Shown here: one piece after another, positions 7,985 through 16,035 of the stretch
How positions within the stretch are numbered: position 1 is the first letter of the stretch
How the letters are laid out: each line of letters starts with the position of its first letter
DNA from: Paucidesulfovibrio gracilis DSM 16080
GTDB lineage: Bacteria > Desulfobacterota > Desulfovibrionia > Desulfovibrionales > Desulfovibrionaceae
NCBI RefSeq assembly: GCF_900167125.1
Contig: NZ_FUYC01000019.1
Location: 1 to 40,268 of the forward strand
Length of the DNA: 40,268 nucleotides
Direction: 5' to 3'
The notes under the pieces: generated by a model
Database searches by the model: none
The model's input: only the letters and a program-made list of their open reading frames with translations
What the model was told of the DNA's origin: nothing
Program-made: the position numbers and the translations under genes

Positions 7985-9712
7985 GTGAAACAACTCGACA
8001 AACTGGAAAAACGCACCCTCAACGCCGTGCTGGAGCGAAGCGCAAGCCTCTTTGCCGACCGCCCGGCCTTGGGATTCGTGGACGGCGACCCCATGACCTA
8101 CGGTGAATTCGCCGAACAGGTCCGCGCCCTTTCCGCGCTGCTGCATAAACGCGGAATCCGTCCGGGCGATCGGGTGGCCCTGCTGAGCACCAACATGCCC
8201 AACTGGGGGGTGGCCTACTTCGCCATCACCACCATGGGCGCTGTCGTCGTCCCCATCTTGCCGGACTTTCATGACAATGCGGTGCAACACATCCTCGTAC
8301 ACAGCGAAGCCAAGGCAATTTTCGTTTCCGAAAAACTCTTGAGCAAGCTAAAGGGCGGCGAATTCCCGGAGTTGGCAAGCATCATCCGCCTGGACGACCT
8401 GCGCCTTCTCCAAGGTACGGACATGCGGGAACGGCTACGTGACACAGTGCGGGCCGGACGCGCCCAGCTCGAACGGCTCCGCCAGTACGCCATGGACGTG
8501 CTGGACCGAAAACAGCCGGAAATAGAGGAGGACGACCTCGCCTCCATCATCTACACATCGGGTACCACAGGGCATTCCAAAGGGGTGATGCTCACCCATA
8601 AAAATATCGTCTACGATGCCGAAACAACGGCTGACCTTGTAGAATTCACACCCGATGAACGCATGGTCTCGGTTTTGCCATTGGCGCATACCTACGAGTG
8701 TACCCTTGGACTGGTCATCCCCCTGTTCTACGGCGCCAGCGTCCGTTACCTCCAAAAGCCGCCCACACCGCGCACCCTGCTGCCCGCACTACAAAAGATC
8801 AAACCCACGTTCCTGCTCATCGTGCCGCTGATCATCGAAAAAATATATAAAAACAAGATCATGCCAAAGTTTCGGTCCAGTGCCATAACGCGGGGACTGC
8901 TCAAGTTCAAAGGGTCGGAAAAAGCCCTGCACCGCATGGCCTGCAAGAAACTCCACAAATCCTTTGGCGGGGCCATGCGCTGTATGTGTATCGGCGGCGC
9001 GCCCATTTCCCCCGAGGTGGAACGCTTTCTCTTCAACGGCGGCTTCCCCTATTCCGTAGGCTACGGCATGACCGAGACCTCGCCCATGGTCACAGGGGCT
9101 TCGCCGGACGAAGTCCGGTATCGCGCATGCGGCTATGCGGTCCCCGGTGTGGACATCCGCATTGAAAATCCCCACCCGGACACCGGGGAAGGCGAAATTC
9201 TCATTCGCGGTCCCATCGTGATGAAAGGCTATTACAAAGCCCCGCAACTGACGGAAAGCACCTTTGACGGGGAGTGGCTCAAGACCGGCGACCTCGGTGT
9301 GCTGGACGAAGACGGTTTTTTATACATCAAAGGCCGAAGCAAAAACGTGGTTCTCGGTCCCAGCGGGGAAAACATCTACCCCGAAGAAATCGAAGCCATG
9401 CTCAATGAGCGGGAATACGTCCTGGAATCCCTGGTCTACAGCCACGAAGGGAAACTCACGGCCCGTGTCCATCTGGATTACGAACAGCTCGACAAACTTC
9501 ACGGCCTGCATAAGATGATTGAATCCGATGTGCGGGATAAGCTCAAGGAACAGTTGGAATCCCTCCGCAGCGAGATCAACGGCATGGTGGCGTCGTTTGC
9601 CCGGATCATAAAAATCGTGGAGCATCCGGATCCCTTTGAAAAGACTCCGACCCACAAGATCAAGCGCTACCTCTACGTTGATCCCAAGGAAAATGGGCTG
9701 GCCGACACCTGA
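7985..9712 (+). CDS. AMP-dependent long-chain acyl-CoA synthetase
   Basis: The 575-residue ANL-superfamily ligase would activate a fatty acid to acyl-AMP and then the CoA thioester. Motifs in order are the P-loop YTSGTTGHSKGVMLTH (about 189-204), GYGMTETSP (about 359), TGDLG with GFLYIKGRSKN (about 432-450), and the C-terminal catalytic lysine in KTPTHKIKR (about 552). It starts with GTG at 7985, with AAAGGA eight bases upstream; no nearby ATG fits the family N terminus. The length resembles FadD-like enzymes used for exogenous fatty acids or membrane lipid recycling. Substrate chain length is inferred from family only. A strong terminator follows at 9739. Confidence 0.88.
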   Translation: MKQLDKLEKRTLNAVLERSASLFADRPALGFVDGDPMTYGEFAEQVRALSALLHKRGIRPGDRVALLSTNMPNWGVAYFAITTMGAVVVPILPDFHDNAVQHILVHSEAKAIFVSEKLLSKLKGGEFPELASIIRLDDLRLLQGTDMRERLRDTVRAGRAQLERLRQYAMDVLDRKQPEIEEDDLASIIYTSGTTGHSKGVMLTHKNIVYDAETTADLVEFTPDERMVSVLPLAHTYECTLGLVIPLFYGASVRYLQKPPTPRTLLPALQKIKPTFLLIVPLIIEKIYKNKIMPKFRSSAITRGLLKFKGSEKALHRMACKKLHKSFGGAMRCMCIGGAPISPEVERFLFNGGFPYSVGYGMTETSPMVTGASPDEVRYRACGYAVPGVDIRIENPHPDTGEGEILIRGPIVMKGYYKAPQLTESTFDGEWLKTGDLGVLDEDGFLYIKGRSKNVVLGPSGENIYPEEIEAMLNEREYVLESLVYSHEGKLTARVHLDYEQLDKLHGLHKMIESDVRDKLKEQLESLRSEINGMVASFARIIKIVEHPDPFEKTPTHKIKRYLYVDPKENGLADT

Positions 9713-9738
9713 ATCCCACTAAAAAGCACATCACATGC

Positions 9739-9769
9739 AAAGGCGCGGACACGATTCGCGCCTTTTTTT
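9739..9769 (+). terminator. intrinsic terminator after acyl-CoA synthetase
   Basis: AAAGGCGCG (9739-9747) pairs with CGCGCCTTT (9757-9765), followed by T residues to 9769. It overlaps the last codon region of the convergent pseudouridine synthase gene. Confidence 0.8.
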
Positions 9770-10649
9770 ATTCCATGGATACGGGCCAGCCATGCGGCCA
9801 AACCGCTTCAAACCGCTCGCCATCCTCCAGCGGAAAAACAAGGTGTTCGTGATGCAGGTACAACCTCTCGGCCGGACAGCCGCCATAGAAGGTGTCGCCC
9901 ACTATGGGGTGTCCTGCGGCGGCCAGATGAACCCGGATCTGATGCCTGGCCCCCCGGCCAATGCGCACCCGCACCAGGGCCAGGGAATCGTGGGAGGCAA
10001 CAGCAGACAAGACAACAGGGGTCGCCTTCAACAAATGGGTCCAGCGTGCCGGATCCGGATCGTCTGATGACATGACCCGGGTGCGACGCCGACGAGCCAT
10101 ATCCAAGGCCCGCCGCCAGGTTACACCGGTCTCCGACACCGTGCCGCCCACCACGGCGGCATATTCCTTGTCCACCTTGCCATGGGCTTCCTGTTCACGA
10201 AACCATGTTGCCGCAGCTGCCCCAAAGCCTACCAGCAGGAGTCCGGAAGTCCCCCAATCCAGACGGTTCAACAATTGCGCCGACTGCCCGGGAAACAGGG
10301 AGGGCAACAACGCTTCCACGCTCGGTCCGCCGCCCCCGGCCAGGGCTGCCGAATGCAACCCCGAAGGCTTGGCCAGCGCGACAAAGGCTCCGCACCGGGA
10401 AACCACGCGCACTTTGCCGGTCGCAGAGAGATGCTCGGACACGTCCGCCTTCGGCTCAACCGTCACATTCTGGCCGGTGCGAAGTTTGTACGCCATGGGG
10501 CGCAAAAGGCCATCCACCCGAACCAATCCCTCCTGGATCATTCGACGACGACCACGAAGCCCCAGCTCGGGCAGAATTTCTTCAAGGACGCGATCCAGAC
10601 GGATACCCGCCCAGCGCTCTGAAACAAGCATTTCCCTGCGCATGCCCAT
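9768..10649 (-). CDS. RluA-family RNA pseudouridine synthase
   Basis: The protein has ~293 residues, an N-terminal S4-like RNA-binding domain (about 15-70, RLDRVLEEILPELGLRGRRRMIQEGLVRVDG) and an RluA-type catalytic domain. The catalytic aspartate is present in NRLDWGTSGLLL; the family consensus is HRLDRxTSG, so the flanking His and Arg are changed to Asn and Trp. Later family motifs include DKEYAAVV, GRGARHQIRVHLAAAGHPIVGDTFYG and LHHEHLVF. It should isomerise a uridine in rRNA or tRNA; the target is unknown. Start choice: the ATG at 10649 has AGGA about ten bases upstream, ATGs at 10643 and 10634 are alternatives, and a TTG at 10700 is unlikely. Confidence 0.85.
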   Translation of the reverse strand: MGMRREMLVSERWAGIRLDRVLEEILPELGLRGRRRMIQEGLVRVDGLLRPMAYKLRTGQNVTVEPKADVSEHLSATGKVRVVSRCGAFVALAKPSGLHSAALAGGGGPSVEALLPSLFPGQSAQLLNRLDWGTSGLLLVGFGAAAATWFREQEAHGKVDKEYAAVVGGTVSETGVTWRRALDMARRRRTRVMSSDDPDPARWTHLLKATPVVLSAVASHDSLALVRVRIGRGARHQIRVHLAAAGHPIVGDTFYGGCPAERLYLHHEHLVFPLEDGERFEAVWPHGWPVSME

Positions 10650-10725
10650 TGGTATCCCGTCCTGGGCGAACGGGCAAGAACGCTTTACGCATTGCCGCAA
10701 AAAGCCTATTACTGAAACCCCTTAG

Positions 10726-10746
10726 CAGGGAGAAAATTGCTCCCTG
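10726..10746. promoter_or_regulatory. small inverted repeat upstream of OCD-like gene
   Basis: CAGGGA (10726-10731) pairs with TCCCTG (10741-10746) around a nine-base AT-rich loop. It lies 34 bp before the ATG of the ornithine-cyclodeaminase-like gene and upstream of the divergent pseudouridine synthase. It could be an operator or a 5' leader hairpin; no U-run follows. Confidence 0.3.
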
Positions 10747-10780
10747 TTCCGTCCACGGAAACACCGAACGGAGGTGACGC

Positions 10781-11764
10781 ATGAGCTTTGAGGTCTTGTG
10801 GCTTTCCATGCGGGATATCGAGTCATTGGGCATCGGCATGCCCGAGGTCATGGATGCTGTGGAAAACGGCTTCGCCGCATTGGGGCGCGATGAGGTGGAG
10901 ATGCCCGCCAAAATAGGCATCCACCCCCGGGAGGACTGCTTTGTCCATGCCATGCCCTGTCACATCGGGGGCGATATTGACCAAAGCGGGGTCAAATGCG
11001 TTTCCGGCTACCCCAGAAATCAAAAGAAAGGGCTGCCCTACATCACCGGCATATTCTGTCTGCTCGACCCGGAAACGGGAATAGTCAAGGCGCTCATGGA
11101 TGCCGCCTGGATCACGGCCTGGAGAACCGGCGCGGCTTCGGGCGTCTATGCCCGGCATTTCGGCGACCCGGCGACGGAAACCGTATCCATCATCGGTCTC
11201 GGGGTGCAGGGCCGGGTGAACCTCCTGGCCATGGCCGAAGTCTTCCCCAATCTCAACCGGGCACAAGTCTATGATGTGTTCCCGGCGCAGGCCGAACGAT
11301 TTGTGGCGGAGATGAAGCAACAGCTTCCAAACATGGATTTCGTGACCAGCAACGACGTACTGGCCAGCGTAACGGGCGCGGATGTGGTGGTGACCTGCAC
11401 CCCCATTGTGGAAACTCCGGATCGTTTCATTCCTCGCTCCTGGCTCAAGGAAAATGTTCTGGCCATTGCCGTGGACTACGACGCTGCCTTTGAAGCCGAT
11501 GTTTTCGCGGAAAACTTCACCGTGGACAATCGGCATCAATACCTTTGGACCCAGGATCAAGGCGTATACTTCCAACAGGGATATCCCACGTCGGAAGGAC
11601 TCTACGCGGACATGGGAGAAATCTGCTCGGGCCTGCATCCCGGTGTTCGGGAGGGACTGCGCGGAGCCGTCCTCATGGGCGTGGCGACCCACGACATCAT
11701 GACCGGCGCGTTGATTCATGAGCGGGCCTTGCAAAAAGGCATCGGCATCAAATTGGATCTGTAA
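10781..11764 (+). CDS. ornithine cyclodeaminase / mu-crystallin family protein
   Basis: The 327-residue NAD(P)-dependent protein belongs to the OCD/mu-crystallin family. An N-terminal substrate domain contains GVKCVSGYPRN and GIFCLLDPETG, and the TAWRTGAASG motif (about 111-120) precedes the Rossmann dinucleotide site IIGLGVQGRVNLLA (about 137-150). The canonical OCD region around the catalytic aspartate (GxDxPGKxEL) is not recognisable; here it reads AVDYDAAFEADVF. The substrate is therefore uncertain and could be another amino or imino acid (ketimine reductase or alanine dehydrogenase-like). A strong GGAGG seven bases before the ATG fixes the start. It opens a rightward run of six genes without visible internal terminators. 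With rocD 7.5 kb away, a link to ornithine metabolism is possible but not shown. Confidence 0.85.
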   Translation: MSFEVLWLSMRDIESLGIGMPEVMDAVENGFAALGRDEVEMPAKIGIHPREDCFVHAMPCHIGGDIDQSGVKCVSGYPRNQKKGLPYITGIFCLLDPETGIVKALMDAAWITAWRTGAASGVYARHFGDPATETVSIIGLGVQGRVNLLAMAEVFPNLNRAQVYDVFPAQAERFVAEMKQQLPNMDFVTSNDVLASVTGADVVVTCTPIVETPDRFIPRSWLKENVLAIAVDYDAAFEADVFAENFTVDNRHQYLWTQDQGVYFQQGYPTSEGLYADMGEICSGLHPGVREGLRGAVLMGVATHDIMTGALIHERALQKGIGIKLDL

Positions 11765-11814
11765 CCAGGCGGCGGGCGCATCCGTCCGCCGCCCTTGCGC
11801 AAGGAGAACCGCCT

Positions 11815-12741
11815 GTGGATCTTCGAGGTTGCTTGTACGTTCTGGCCGCCGCCTTTATGTGGGGGCTGATCGGACTCATCTCCCAATACATTTTTGCCGA
11901 AGGCATATCCCCGCTGGAAGCCGCATTCTGGCGGGCCGGTTTTGGTTGGGTGTTTTTTCTGATCCATGCCTTGCGTAACGGACAGGCCCGCATATCCCCC
12001 GTGGACACGCTCCCGTTGCTCTGCTTCGGTCTGGTCTGCATTTCCGTATTTTACGGATCATACCAAATGGCCATCAGCAAAAACGGGGTGGCCCTGGCCG
12101 CCGTCCTGCTCTATACCGCCCCCGCCTGGGTCGCTCTGCTTTCCCGTGCGGTCCTTGGTGAAGCCCTCACCCCGCTCAAGCTGGCCTGCGTCGTCATGAC
12201 CGTGGCCGGCGTGGCCGCCATCAGCCTGGGACCGCAACTCACCGGGGGTGGCGCCGATCTTGATCTGGAACCGCTGGGACTCCTCATCGGACTGATCGCG
12301 GGCTTTACCTACGCCCTCTATTATATCTTCGGGAAAAAATATTTAACCAAATACGATACGCCAACCATCTTCGTCTACGCCATGCCTGTAGGCGCGCTGA
12401 GCCTGCTGCCCTTCGTCGAGTTCGCCCACAAGACGCCCACGGCCTGGATCCTGCTCCTGCTCCTGGCTGCCGTGACCTCCTATGGCGCATTCTCCGCCTA
12501 CTATGCCGGACTCAAACGCCTGGAAGCCACGCGTGCGGCGGTGCTGGCCACTTTTGAACCCGTGGTGGCGGCGGTGCTGGCATACATCTTCTTTGGGGAA
12601 CGCTTTGGTCTTTGGGGCTACGGCGGCAGCATTCTGATCCTTGCCGCGGTATTCCTGGTGGTGGTCGGCGGAATCCGCCGGGGATCCTCCTCCGCTCCAG
12701 CCCGGGCCATGATTTCGACGAAGCATGAGGAACGCAAATGA
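11815..12741 (+). CDS. EamA/DMT-superfamily transporter
   Basis: The 308-residue inner-membrane protein has about ten hydrophobic helices arranged as two EamA repeats. The first repeat includes YVLAAAFMWGLIGLISQYIF near the N terminus, and the second begins around residue 145 (LIGLIAGFTYALYYIFG). Members export amino acids, drugs or other metabolites; the substrate cannot be read from sequence. It starts at GTG 11815, with AAGGAG eight bases upstream and 50 bp after the OCD-like gene. Its stop overlaps the addA start by four bases (ATGA), implying translational coupling. Position directly after an amino-acid-type dehydrogenase makes an amino-acid exporter a reasonable guess. Confidence 0.85.
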   Translation: MDLRGCLYVLAAAFMWGLIGLISQYIFAEGISPLEAAFWRAGFGWVFFLIHALRNGQARISPVDTLPLLCFGLVCISVFYGSYQMAISKNGVALAAVLLYTAPAWVALLSRAVLGEALTPLKLACVVMTVAGVAAISLGPQLTGGGADLDLEPLGLLIGLIAGFTYALYYIFGKKYLTKYDTPTIFVYAMPVGALSLLPFVEFAHKTPTAWILLLLLAAVTSYGAFSAYYAGLKRLEATRAAVLATFEPVVAAVLAYIFFGERFGLWGYGGSILILAAVFLVVVGGIRRGSSSAPARAMISTKHEERK

Positions 12742-15700
12742 ATTCGGAATTACGTCAGATCAAGGCTTCGGCAGGGTCGGGAAAAACCTTCATCCTGACT
12801 CGACAATTCCTGCATTTGCTACGGCAAGCCGCCCCGGAAACCGAAGGGTTTGTCTGCAAGCGCGGCGTTCCCTCGGGCCACTGCTGGCCGGAAATACTGG
12901 CCGCGACATTTACCAACAAAGCCGCCGCGGAAATGAAGGAGCGGGTTGTAAGCGCATTGAAGCGCACTGCCCTGCAATGCGACGGCGGACAAAGCGCGGA
13001 CTGGCCCAAGGAACAGGCCCGGGAGATGTTGGAACGCATCCTGCGCCGTTATCAACGGCTGAACATCCGCACCATCGACAGCCTGCTAAACATGCTCCTG
13101 CGCATGTTCGCTCTGGATGCCGGCATTCCGCCCGACTTTGAACTGGCCTTTGAAGACGAAGAATTGTTCGCCTCGGTTTTGGAGCGTTTTCAGGCGGCCT
13201 GCACGGAAGAAAACTCCCCGGAACGCCTCCTTTTGGAACATGCGCTCGACATACTGCTCCGGGAAGAACAATCCGAAGGGTTCTGGGTGGCGGATAAAAT
13301 CCGCAAACGCCTACGGGAAATCATGCTTCACCTGCGCCAGTCGGGCAATTCCCTTTGCACGAATCAGGACGAACTGTCCGAACTGCTGCGCCCCGCTCAT
13401 AAATCCATGATCCAGGCGACCGTTGCCCTGGAAAAACGTCTTGTGGACAAAGGCATTCAAAGCGACAAAAGATTTTTAACATTTCTCGGCAAGTGCCGGG
13501 ATACCGCCTTCCGGCAAGCGGCTCCACACACCTCGGCCTACGCCGCCAAGGAAGACCTCACGCCATGCGTCGTCAAAGCATCCCGCCCTCTTCTGGAACC
13601 GGAAGACGATATCCTGTATGCCCGATTCAAGGAAACACTGGCGCGATACGGACGAGAACAGGCCATCGTGTCCGGGGCCATCCATCTGGCTCCCTGCGTA
13701 CTTTTGGCCTGGCAGCTTTCTGAAAAACTTTCTGACATCGAACGGGAACGAGGCCAGATTCTCGGACAGGGATTGTCGCGTCTGGTCCGCGACCAACTCG
13801 AACAGGGCGGCGGCGCCCCGGACGCCTTCTGCCGTCTGGGCGGCCGTCTGCACCACCTGCTCATTGATGAATTCCAGGACACCAGCCTCGACCAATGGGC
13901 CGCAGTCACCCCTCTTGCCGAGGAATGTCTGTCCAAGGGCGGCAGCCTCTTTTACGTTGGCGACGTCAAACAGGCCATCTACGGCTGGCGCGGCGGAGAC
14001 GCGGAACTTTTCGATGAAATCCGGACCCGGCCGGAGCTGGACTCCGTAGCAGCAAAAAATCACACGGACCAACTGCCCCACAACTGGCGCAGCAGCGAAC
14101 GGGTGGTGGCCTTCAATAATTTCTTTTTCACCCGGCTGGCCGATCCCGACCTCAACGCGGATTTGGCAAGCCAATGCTTAAGCAATAAAGCAACGGCAGA
14201 TCAAACCGCAGAACTGGCACGCACGCTTTCTACAGAATTTCAGGACGCACACCAATCCATGCCGCCGGAACAAAAGGCCGCGCCCAAACCAGGTGGCTTT
14301 GTTCGGATCGAGCGTCTCCCTGGAAGCGACGACCGCACCGAAATGGAGCAGGAGGCTCTCGATGCCATGGCCCGATACCTGCTTGAAAACGTGCGCCCCC
14401 GAAGGCCATGGAGTGACATGGCCATCCTGGTCCGCTCCCATGATCACGCTGCCCTGGTTTGCGATCGGCTGGTCTCGGCCGGCGTCCCCGTCATCACGGA
14501 AAACAGTCTCCAATTGGACCGTCACCCGGTTGTACGCGAACTTGCGGCGCTGCTGCGTTTTTTGGAACATCCACACGATGATCTGGCCCTGGCGGAACTC
14601 CTGCTCGGGGGCAATCTTCTTGCCCCACCGCCGGGTTTGTCCCCCGAGCTAGGCACCACGGCCATGCATGACTGGCTTTCCGGCCTAGAGCGCGGTCCAG
14701 GACGGCTCCCTTTGTGGAAAGCAGTGCAGCGGGACCATTCCGCCTTGTGGGAATATGCCTTCCGTCCCTTTGCCAACAAAAGCGGTCTGCTCACTCCCTA
14801 CGACCTGATTGCGGAAATGCTGACTTTTTTCCAAATCTCGGAACGCCACCCCGGAGCGGAACTGTATGTTCGCCGCTTTCAGGAGGTGGCCCACCGCGCT
14901 GCCGAACAGGGCATGGGCTCCCTGGCCACTTTTTTGGACTTTTGGGAAAAGAAAAGCGGTGAGGAAAAGGTTCCCCTGCCGGAAAACGTGGACGCCGTTC
15001 GCATCATGACGATCCATAAATCCAAAGGGCTGGAATTCCCCGTGGTCTTCACCCCCTTCCTGTTCTGGCCCTGGCCAACGTCCCCGGAACTCATCGAAGT
15101 GGAGTTACGCGGCCGCCGGGTTCTGACGCGGCTCAAAAGCGACCTGACCGAAGAATATCAAGCCAAAACACGGCGCGGAGTATTGGAAGACCTGCACCTG
15201 CTCTACGTAACCTGGACCAGGGCACGAGAGGAATTGTATGCTTGGTTTCCCCAAAAACGCCCCCGGCAGAAAAGCCCGGCAACCAAAGCTATCGACCTGG
15301 TCCTGGATCTGCCGGACACGGAACATGTCTTTTCCTACGGAGAGGCGCCCCTGCCCACAGACCAAACAGCACCTTCCGAAGCTGCGGCTATGGATGAATG
15401 CACACCAGGTGTCCCCGCCCGGCATGTGGATCCGCCCCATGATCAACCGCCCTCATGGCAGGCACGTTTACGCGTTTATCGACACATGGAGCAGGAAGTA
15501 GCCGACCTCACGGCCCGATTACGCGGCGATGTAGCGCACAAGGCCATGGAATGCATCCGACTCTCCCAGAATACGCTGGATGCCCCGACCCCGAACGCAA
15601 TCCGGCTCGCCGCGGAACAAGCAACCCAAAACGCCATGCTGCACTTTCCCATTCTGGCCACGATCGACGAAGGGGAGCGGGAGGAGCTGCGCACCCAGGT

Positions 15701-16034
15701 AACGGACATGACGTTCTGGGCCTTGGATCACCACGAATTGCGTCCCGCCCTGGCTCTGGGGCGACATGAACCAGACATGGTGGGAATTGGAGACACCCCG
15801 GATTCCCCGGACCTCAAACGACCGGACCTGGTGTACTTCGGCCCCTCAAAAACCGTGATTCTTGAATTCAAGACCGGCGGGCGCGATGCCGCACATGCCC
15901 CCCAGCTGGGTGCCTATCAAGCCATGCTTGAACAATGGGATCCGGCCACGCCGATACGCGCACTGCTCGTTTATCTGGATCTGCATGCCGTGGATGCCGT
16001 CCCCGGTTCGACCAAATCAAGAGAGGCTCACTGA
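12738..16034 (+). CDS. addA: AddA-type helicase-nuclease, double-strand break repair
   Basis: This 1098-residue UvrD/RecB-like SF1 helicase carries a C-terminal nuclease. It is the motor and nuclease subunit that processes broken DNA ends for RecA loading. Helicase motifs in order are ASAGSGKT (Walker A, about 10-17), ATFTNKAAAEMKERV (Ia), LLIDEFQDTS (Walker B, about 374-383), GDVKQAIYGWRGGD (III), LPHNWRSS (IV), IMTIHKSKGLEFPVVF (V) and LLYVTWTRAREEL (VI, about 820). The PD-(D/E)xK nuclease is intact, with D1030 and E1043-x-K1045 followed by QLGAYQAML. It overlaps the transporter gene by four bases and is followed one base later by addB. Here addA precedes addB, the reverse of the order in many bacteria. 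RecB is the main alternative name, but the adjacent AddB-type partner favours AddA. Confidence 0.88.
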   Translation: MNSELRQIKASAGSGKTFILTRQFLHLLRQAAPETEGFVCKRGVPSGHCWPEILAATFTNKAAAEMKERVVSALKRTALQCDGGQSADWPKEQAREMLERILRRYQRLNIRTIDSLLNMLLRMFALDAGIPPDFELAFEDEELFASVLERFQAACTEENSPERLLLEHALDILLREEQSEGFWVADKIRKRLREIMLHLRQSGNSLCTNQDELSELLRPAHKSMIQATVALEKRLVDKGIQSDKRFLTFLGKCRDTAFRQAAPHTSAYAAKEDLTPCVVKASRPLLEPEDDILYARFKETLARYGREQAIVSGAIHLAPCVLLAWQLSEKLSDIERERGQILGQGLSRLVRDQLEQGGGAPDAFCRLGGRLHHLLIDEFQDTSLDQWAAVTPLAEECLSKGGSLFYVGDVKQAIYGWRGGDAELFDEIRTRPELDSVAAKNHTDQLPHNWRSSERVVAFNNFFFTRLADPDLNADLASQCLSNKATADQTAELARTLSTEFQDAHQSMPPEQKAAPKPGGFVRIERLPGSDDRTEMEQEALDAMARYLLENVRPRRPWSDMAILVRSHDHAALVCDRLVSAGVPVITENSLQLDRHPVVRELAALLRFLEHPHDDLALAELLLGGNLLAPPPGLSPELGTTAMHDWLSGLERGPGRLPLWKAVQRDHSALWEYAFRPFANKSGLLTPYDLIAEMLTFFQISERHPGAELYVRRFQEVAHRAAEQGMGSLATFLDFWEKKSGEEKVPLPENVDAVRIMTIHKSKGLEFPVVFTPFLFWPWPTSPELIEVELRGRRVLTRLKSDLTEEYQAKTRRGVLEDLHLLYVTWTRAREELYAWFPQKRPRQKSPATKAIDLVLDLPDTEHVFSYGEAPLPTDQTAPSEAAAMDECTPGVPARHVDPPHDQPPSWQARLRVYRHMEQEVADLTARLRGDVAHKAMECIRLSQNTLDAPTPNAIRLAAEQATQNAMLHFPILATIDEGEREELRTQVTDMTFWALDHHELRPALALGRHEPDMVGIGDTPDSPDLKRPDLVYFGPSKTVILEFKTGGRDAAHAPQLGAYQAMLEQWDPATPIRALLVYLDLHAVDAVPGSTKSREAH

Positions 16035-16035
16035 C

